The notes beneath the pieces are model-generated. The model ran no database searches. It had not been told where the DNA came from and was given only the letters and a program-made list of their open reading frames with translations. From Acidobacteriaceae bacterium (GTDB taxonomy: Bacteria; Acidobacteriota; Terriglobia; Terriglobales; Acidobacteriaceae), in the NCBI GenBank assembly GCA_030049955.1, contig JASIJX010000265.1:1-20163 (forward strand): a stretch of 20,163 nucleotides of DNA, written 5' to 3'. Both the position numbers and the translations under genes were made by a program. This document shows positions 16,653 to 20,163 of this stretch, piece by piece. Position 1 is the first letter of the stretch. The number at the start of each line of letters is the position of its first letter.

Positions 16653-16859
16653 TCACTCCTCCTGCCTCAATTCAACAAGCCTCCACCCTGCCCTGTCATC
16701 CCTGAGCGAAGTTCGTCCATCTTCAACTATTTATTCTGAGTGCCGAATCTTCGGCTAGAGCCCAGTGGAGATCATGGCGAGCTGTGTACTCCGAAGGAAC
16801 TTCCGAGTTGTTGACCACACGGAAACAATCCGTCGCCTGGCTCTCGATTTAAGGACGGC
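16653..16859. other. 207-bp intergenic region between the GAF-PAS kinase and glgA
   Basis: No gene. It contains two small dyads: GCCGA-ATCT-TCGGC near 16742-16755, and a 9-bp imperfect stem around 16780-16800 (ACTCCGAAG/CTTCCGAGT with a GAA loop). Neither is followed by a U-tract on the minus strand. A degraded dispersed repeat lies at 16694-16715. The stretch AATAAATAG near 16724-16734 on the minus strand could be part of a glgA promoter but has no clear -35 partner. Confidence 0.5.
16694..16715 (+). repeat. Second degraded copy of a dispersed intergenic repeat
   Basis: The plus strand reads TGTCATCCCTGAGCGAAG followed by TTCG, close to the widespread bacterial intergenic motif of the type GTCATCCTGAGCGAAG(CGAAGG). 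One inserted C and a changed 3' end suggest decay. It sits about 40-60 bp upstream of glgA. Identification relies on recognising the motif. Confidence 0.45.
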
Positions 16860-18776
16860 TCAGTTTACTAGATTCAATATTTGCTTCGGTTGTGGCCGCG
16901 ATTCGGGGTCGGCGTAGGCCGCCACGATGGCGCCGTCGCTGGCTTCCTTTTCCGAAGCGTGGCGCGGCGTTTCCACCGGGACCGGATTGTACGGCAAGAA
17001 GACTCGGAAGGTTGAGCCGCGGACGGAATTGCGCTCGGCCCAGATGCGGCCGGCGTGCTGCTGGACGATGTTGCGACAGATGGCCAGTCCCAGGCCGGTT
17101 CCCCCTTTCTGACGGGAATCCGAGGCATCTACCTGCTGGAAACGGCCGAAGATGGATTCCAGTTTGTCGGCGGGAATGCCGCGGCCATTATCGGCAACAG
17201 AGAGGGTAACGCCGTCCGAGTCTGGGCGCAGCGTGATGAAGATTGTGGAGTTGGGCGGAGAGAACTTGATGGCGTTGGAGAGCAGATTCGTGAGCACCTG
17301 GACCAGGCGCTCGGGGTTGGCTGCAATCTCCACTTCGGTTGTGTCGTGAATAAACTGCACGCCTGCGGCATCCGCCACCGGGCGTATGCCGTCGATGGCC
17401 TGGCGAATAATATGGACCAACTTGACAGGTTGGAAAGTGAGAGATTCGAGGCCACTCTGGAGGCGTTCCAAATCGAGAATGTCGTTGACCAAGGACACGA
17501 GCCGGTCGGAGTTGGCGAGGGCAATGCGGAGAAGGTTTGCCGCCTTCTCGTTCATTTTGCTCTGAATATCCAGGGAGAGCAGGCCCAGCGCCCCGCGGAT
17601 GGAGGTGAGTGGGGTACGCAACTCGTGGCTGACGGTAGAGATGAACTCGTTCTTGAGGCGGTCAAGGGCATTGCGATGACTGATGTCTCGAAAGCTGAGC
17701 ACGGACGCGGAAAAGCGCTCTGGATCGGGGATGGGGGTCAGGGCATAGTCGACCGGAAAGGAACTTCCGTCGTTGCGGAAGAAGGTATCCTCGCCGGAGA
17801 TGGCCACCGACCGTCCGATGGCGCGCAGCAAAGCGCAGTTCTCTCCACACCGCACACTGGACGGCGCGGAGCCATGCAGCAGCACATGCACCGGCTTGCC
17901 GATCAGGCTGGGGGCCGATGTGCCAAAGAGCCGGGCGGCGGCTGGGTTGGCAAAGCTGACTAGGCCGTGGCTATCCAGACCGCAGATGCCGTCGGCAACT
18001 GAGTTGAGCAGGATCTCCTGTTGACGGTAAAGTCTCTCGAACCGATCCCGTTCCTGGGAGCGGGCCAACATCTGCCCCAACGAAGAGGCCACTGTCTCGA
18101 TGGCCGCCATGGCCTCGGGATTCTCGCGAAGGCAAAAATGACAATAAAATTCCAGAACGCCTGACACTCTGTTGCCTACACGCACAGGGATCGCACATCC
18201 GGAGACCATTCCATGGCGCCGGGCGGCCTGAGCGCGCGGGCTGAGGGGTAGGGAGGCTAGGTCGGTAATCCATACCGGGCGGCCATACTGCCAGACCCTT
18301 CCTGGCAGATCGACGGCATCGGTGAGCGTGAGCCCAATGCTATTCGGGGAGATGTTCTCCGCGTGCCGGCCCGGAGCCCCCCAGGCAGAGCAGAATTCCA
18401 GCCGGTTCTCCTCCTCATTGACCTCCCATCTGAAGGCCGCGTCCCACCCCTGGGAGACACAGAGGGCCTCGAGAATACGCATGGTCGCGATCTCGGGGGA
18501 CGAGCTTTCGCCCACAATCTCACTCACCACCAGTTGCAGGGCCACGCGGCGCTCGCGCTGCACCATCAGGCGAAGAACCAGCACTGCGGCGGCAGCTCCG
18601 GCAAAGAAGATCAGCAGCGGATCGAAGCGAGGATCAACCAACAGGCGCGGCGCCAATACTCGAAAGACGATGGCCAACCCCAGGCCTGCCGGGAGAAGCA
18701 AAACGAGGTTAAGGAGACGCCGGCTTGCCAGTTGACCGCTGCTCGTTGTTCCGATTTTTTTGGAAGGGCCCACCAC
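16860..18776 (-). CDS. Membrane-anchored GAF-PAS hybrid sensor histidine kinase (orphan)
   Basis: A 638-residue sensor kinase. Two hydrophobic helices (about 20-41 and 53-71) form an N-terminal hairpin anchor with a very short outside loop. A GAF domain follows (about 85-240), then a PAS domain (about 250-365, ending SFRDISHRNALD). The HisKA has H384 in ISTVSHELRTPLTSIRGAL, and the HATPase (about 480-600) has NLLSNAIKFS, DNGRGIP and GTGLGLAI. The start is GTG at 18776 or the next GTG at 18773; a GGAGG at 18781-18785 (4 or 7 nt spacing) supports this site and no in-frame ATG does better. The sensing output must go to a response regulator outside the window. An unusual YCHFC sits in the GAF domain (C212, C215). 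Confidence 0.93.
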   Translation of the reverse strand: MVGPSKKIGTTSSGQLASRRLLNLVLLLPAGLGLAIVFRVLAPRLLVDPRFDPLLIFFAGAAAAVLVLRLMVQRERRVALQLVVSEIVGESSSPEIATMRILEALCVSQGWDAAFRWEVNEEENRLEFCSAWGAPGRHAENISPNSIGLTLTDAVDLPGRVWQYGRPVWITDLASLPLSPRAQAARRHGMVSGCAIPVRVGNRVSGVLEFYCHFCLRENPEAMAAIETVASSLGQMLARSQERDRFERLYRQQEILLNSVADGICGLDSHGLVSFANPAAARLFGTSAPSLIGKPVHVLLHGSAPSSVRCGENCALLRAIGRSVAISGEDTFFRNDGSSFPVDYALTPIPDPERFSASVLSFRDISHRNALDRLKNEFISTVSHELRTPLTSIRGALGLLSLDIQSKMNEKAANLLRIALANSDRLVSLVNDILDLERLQSGLESLTFQPVKLVHIIRQAIDGIRPVADAAGVQFIHDTTEVEIAANPERLVQVLTNLLSNAIKFSPPNSTIFITLRPDSDGVTLSVADNGRGIPADKLESIFGRFQQVDASDSRQKGGTGLGLAICRNIVQQHAGRIWAERNSVRGSTFRVFLPYNPVPVETPRHASEKEASDGAIVAAYADPESRPQPKQILNLVN

Positions 18777-19704
18777 GGCTCCTCCGCAAATTGGACAGAA
18801 CTTTCATCCTGTATCGCCGGCTGCCGCCCAGAATCGCCGGCTTCTGCCCAGAAAGTAGACTTGCTCTGCAAACGGCCGAATGAGTTGATAGGAGCAATCG
18901 AATAACCATTCTGCAGGAATCCGCCAGACTTTATTTGTCAATGAGTTGCATGCAGGCCTGCGCAAGGACGTGTAATCTCTTGTATACATATCAATCCAAG
19001 CCGTTACAGCCACTCGATTCAGAATCCCAATCTCCTGAACAAAACCTCTGGGACGCGGCAGTGGTATCGATGCAACGGACCGTGCGCTAGCGAGCGCGTT
19101 GCGCCCGCATAACCCGGCTACTCGTCAGTCCAACTAGTGATTGCCGGGTAGCCGACATACGCTCATCATCGCATCTGCGTGAGCATACTGAACGCAAAGG
19201 GCAGCTTGAGCCTATCAAGTCTTCTGGACGAAATTACCGCCCAACTTGGAAGTTACTTTTCAGTGAACAGAGCCGAGCTCGCGGCAAATACGACCGGGAC
19301 TCTTGTTCTCACTGCAACTTTTGGAATCAGGGCCATTCGGGGCGGCTTGGCCCAAGTTATGTTTGTTTTGGCACTCAGACCCCCGAAAAAAATCTTCCAA
19401 ACATTGCAGTGAATTAACTCCAAATCCGCCACAATCGTTCCATAGCGATTCGAACTCAAAGAAAAACGGCAATTCTGCCCGGGAAGCAGTCTTTACAATG
19501 GGCATGGCCGCCACATCCGCCTTTGTAAGTCATTGAATCGAAGGAATCTGCAAACAACCTCTTGCGACAGAGAAATTTGCGGCGCAGCTCTCCCGGCAAG
19601 CCATTCTAGACAAGGAATTTGCCCAAAGAAATTACATAGGGGGTATACCGGTCCGCGGTCCTGACCCGGCGCATCACACTTGTGCCCGGCCATTCACCCT
19701 CGCC
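18777..19704. other. 0.9-kb region without a convincing gene, AT-richer than its surroundings
   Basis: I find no recognisable protein, tRNA or other RNA gene here. Short open frames occur on both strands, for example 19179-19412 plus (GTG start, 77 codons) and 18804-19013 minus, but none has a clear ribosome site or family resemblance, and several overlap each other. Base composition is visibly less GC-rich than in the flanking genes, from about 18850 to 19650. Small features: a 20-bp direct repeat at 18813-18852; a 10-bp perfect palindrome GCAGGCCTGC at 18952-18961; TTGTATACATA at about 18980-18990 with the palindrome TGTATACA, like a small operator; a TTGACA on the minus strand at 18937-18942 with no good -10; and a 6-bp inverted repeat GGCTAC/GTAGCC around 19114-19156. 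It could be the long leader of the kinase gene, decayed genes, or an old insertion. Confidence 0.5.
18813..18852. repeat. Two tandem 20-bp repeats upstream of the GAF-PAS kinase
   Basis: Two adjacent 20-bp units beginning ATCGCCGGCT and ending GCCCAGA differ at only two positions. They lie 37-76 bp upstream of the GTG start of the kinase, in its probable untranslated leader or promoter region. They could be a paired protein-binding site or a chance duplication. Confidence 0.65.
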
Positions 19705-20163
19705 TTAGAACCTCGGATAGAACCCGGCAATCCAGCTCTGCAACAGCACCGGCAGGCAGCCCAGCACCAGCACCGCCGCCGCAATCGCCGCTAGCACCGC
19801 CATCGTCACCGGGTGCGCTCGCACAGGCGATTCATCCGCCGCAGGCATTACGTACGCCCGCTTCAGCACCTGGATGTAGTAGTAGAGTGAAACAGCGCTG
19901 AACGCCACGGCCAGCGCAACCAGCACCAAAGCATCGGTGGGCAGCGAGGATAGCGGTCCCGGAAAAGGTGATGGTCCGGAACCAAGCGTAAGCACCGCCG
20001 CAAACAGATTGAACTTGGCCCAGAAGCCGACGAACGGCGGGATTCCGGCGAGAGATAGGAACAACACCAGCAGCACAGCCGCCAGCACAGGGTTGCGCTT
20101 GTGCAGCCCAAGAAAGGCATCGAGCCGGTCCGAGCCCGTCGCCCGCTCCACCACGCCAACCAC
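19705..20163 (-). CDS. nuoN: NADH-quinone oxidoreductase subunit N, C-terminal part (5' end beyond window)
   Basis: NuoN is an antiporter-like proton-pumping membrane subunit of respiratory complex I. Only the last 152 residues are in the window; the frame is open at the right edge. The conserved segment RNPVLAAVLLVLFLSLAGIPPFVGFWAKFNLF (near the start of this fragment) is diagnostic for the NuoN/NuoM/NuoL proton_antipo domain. It is followed by a helix with SLYYYIQVLKRAYV, typical of NuoN, and a last membrane helix about 120-145. The stop is TAA at 19705-19707. NuoN is normally the last gene of the nuo operon, which fits the long gene-free stretch that follows. NuoN is preferred over NuoM or NuoL because of the YYYxxVLKxxY element and the short C-terminus. 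Confidence 0.9.
   Translation of the reverse strand: MVGVVERATGSDRLDAFLGLHKRNPVLAAVLLVLFLSLAGIPPFVGFWAKFNLFAAVLTLGSGPSPFPGPLSSLPTDALVLVALAVAFSAVSLYYYIQVLKRAYVMPAADESPVRAHPVTMAVLAAIAAAVLVLGCLPVLLQSWIAGFYPRF

Noticed and set aside
17055..17963. 302-codon plus-strand open frame opposite the GAF-PAS kinase
   Set aside because: Antisense to clear HisKA and PAS coding sequence, with no family resemblance of its own.
19179..19412. 77-codon plus-strand open frame with GTG start
   Set aside because: No ribosome site and no recognisable family, and other short frames overlap it on the opposite strand; kept only as a note in the gap entry.
19425..19465. tRNA-like TTCGAAC motif near 19450
   Set aside because: Flanking bases do not form a T-stem and no acceptor or anticodon arm can be found.

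Overview
The window is high-GC bacterial DNA. Almost every gene reads on the minus strand; one histidine kinase reads on the plus strand. The dominant content is a hopanoid (sterol-like triterpenoid) biosynthesis cluster filling about the first 12 kb. The cluster's make-up (shc, hpnH, hpnA, hpnG, hpnC, hpnD, hpnE, plus two zinc alcohol dehydrogenases), the adjoining PAS/GAF sensor kinases and glgA, and the base composition suggest an Acidobacteriota genome. That assignment is an inference; no rRNA or other marker is present to prove it.

Layout, in the direction of transcription (right to left): the 3' end of nuoN (19705-20163); an AT-richer stretch of about 0.9 kb with no convincing gene (18777-19704); a membrane GAF-PAS histidine kinase (16860-18776); glycogen synthase glgA (15168-16652). 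A PAS-PAS histidine kinase on the plus strand (13518-15119) converges on glgA and diverges from the next minus-strand block. That block is a two-CBS-domain protein, a DinB-like protein, ispH, shc, hpnH, an unrecognised 142-aa protein, hpnA, hpnG, two MDR zinc dehydrogenases, hpnC, hpnD and hpnE. hpnE runs off the left edge.

How the genes work together: IspH supplies IPP and DMAPP. HpnC, HpnD and HpnE turn farnesyl diphosphate into squalene through presqualene diphosphate and hydroxysqualene. Shc cyclises squalene to hopene. HpnH attaches a 5'-deoxyadenosyl group and HpnG removes the adenine, giving the ribosyl side chain that is reduced to bacteriohopanetetrol. No reductase for that last step is obvious among the standard hpn genes here, so the two embedded dehydrogenases are natural candidates. 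The spacing (ATGA overlaps at hpnH/142-aa gene and hpnD/hpnE, a 20-bp hpnG/dehydrogenase overlap, 7-10 bp gaps elsewhere) argues for one long, translationally coupled operon.

Other points of interest are a strong hairpin between ispH and shc, a long-range inverted repeat with heptamer repeats before hpnA, a degenerate 12-bp minisatellite coding for the C-terminal tail of Shc, and two degraded copies of a dispersed intergenic repeat.
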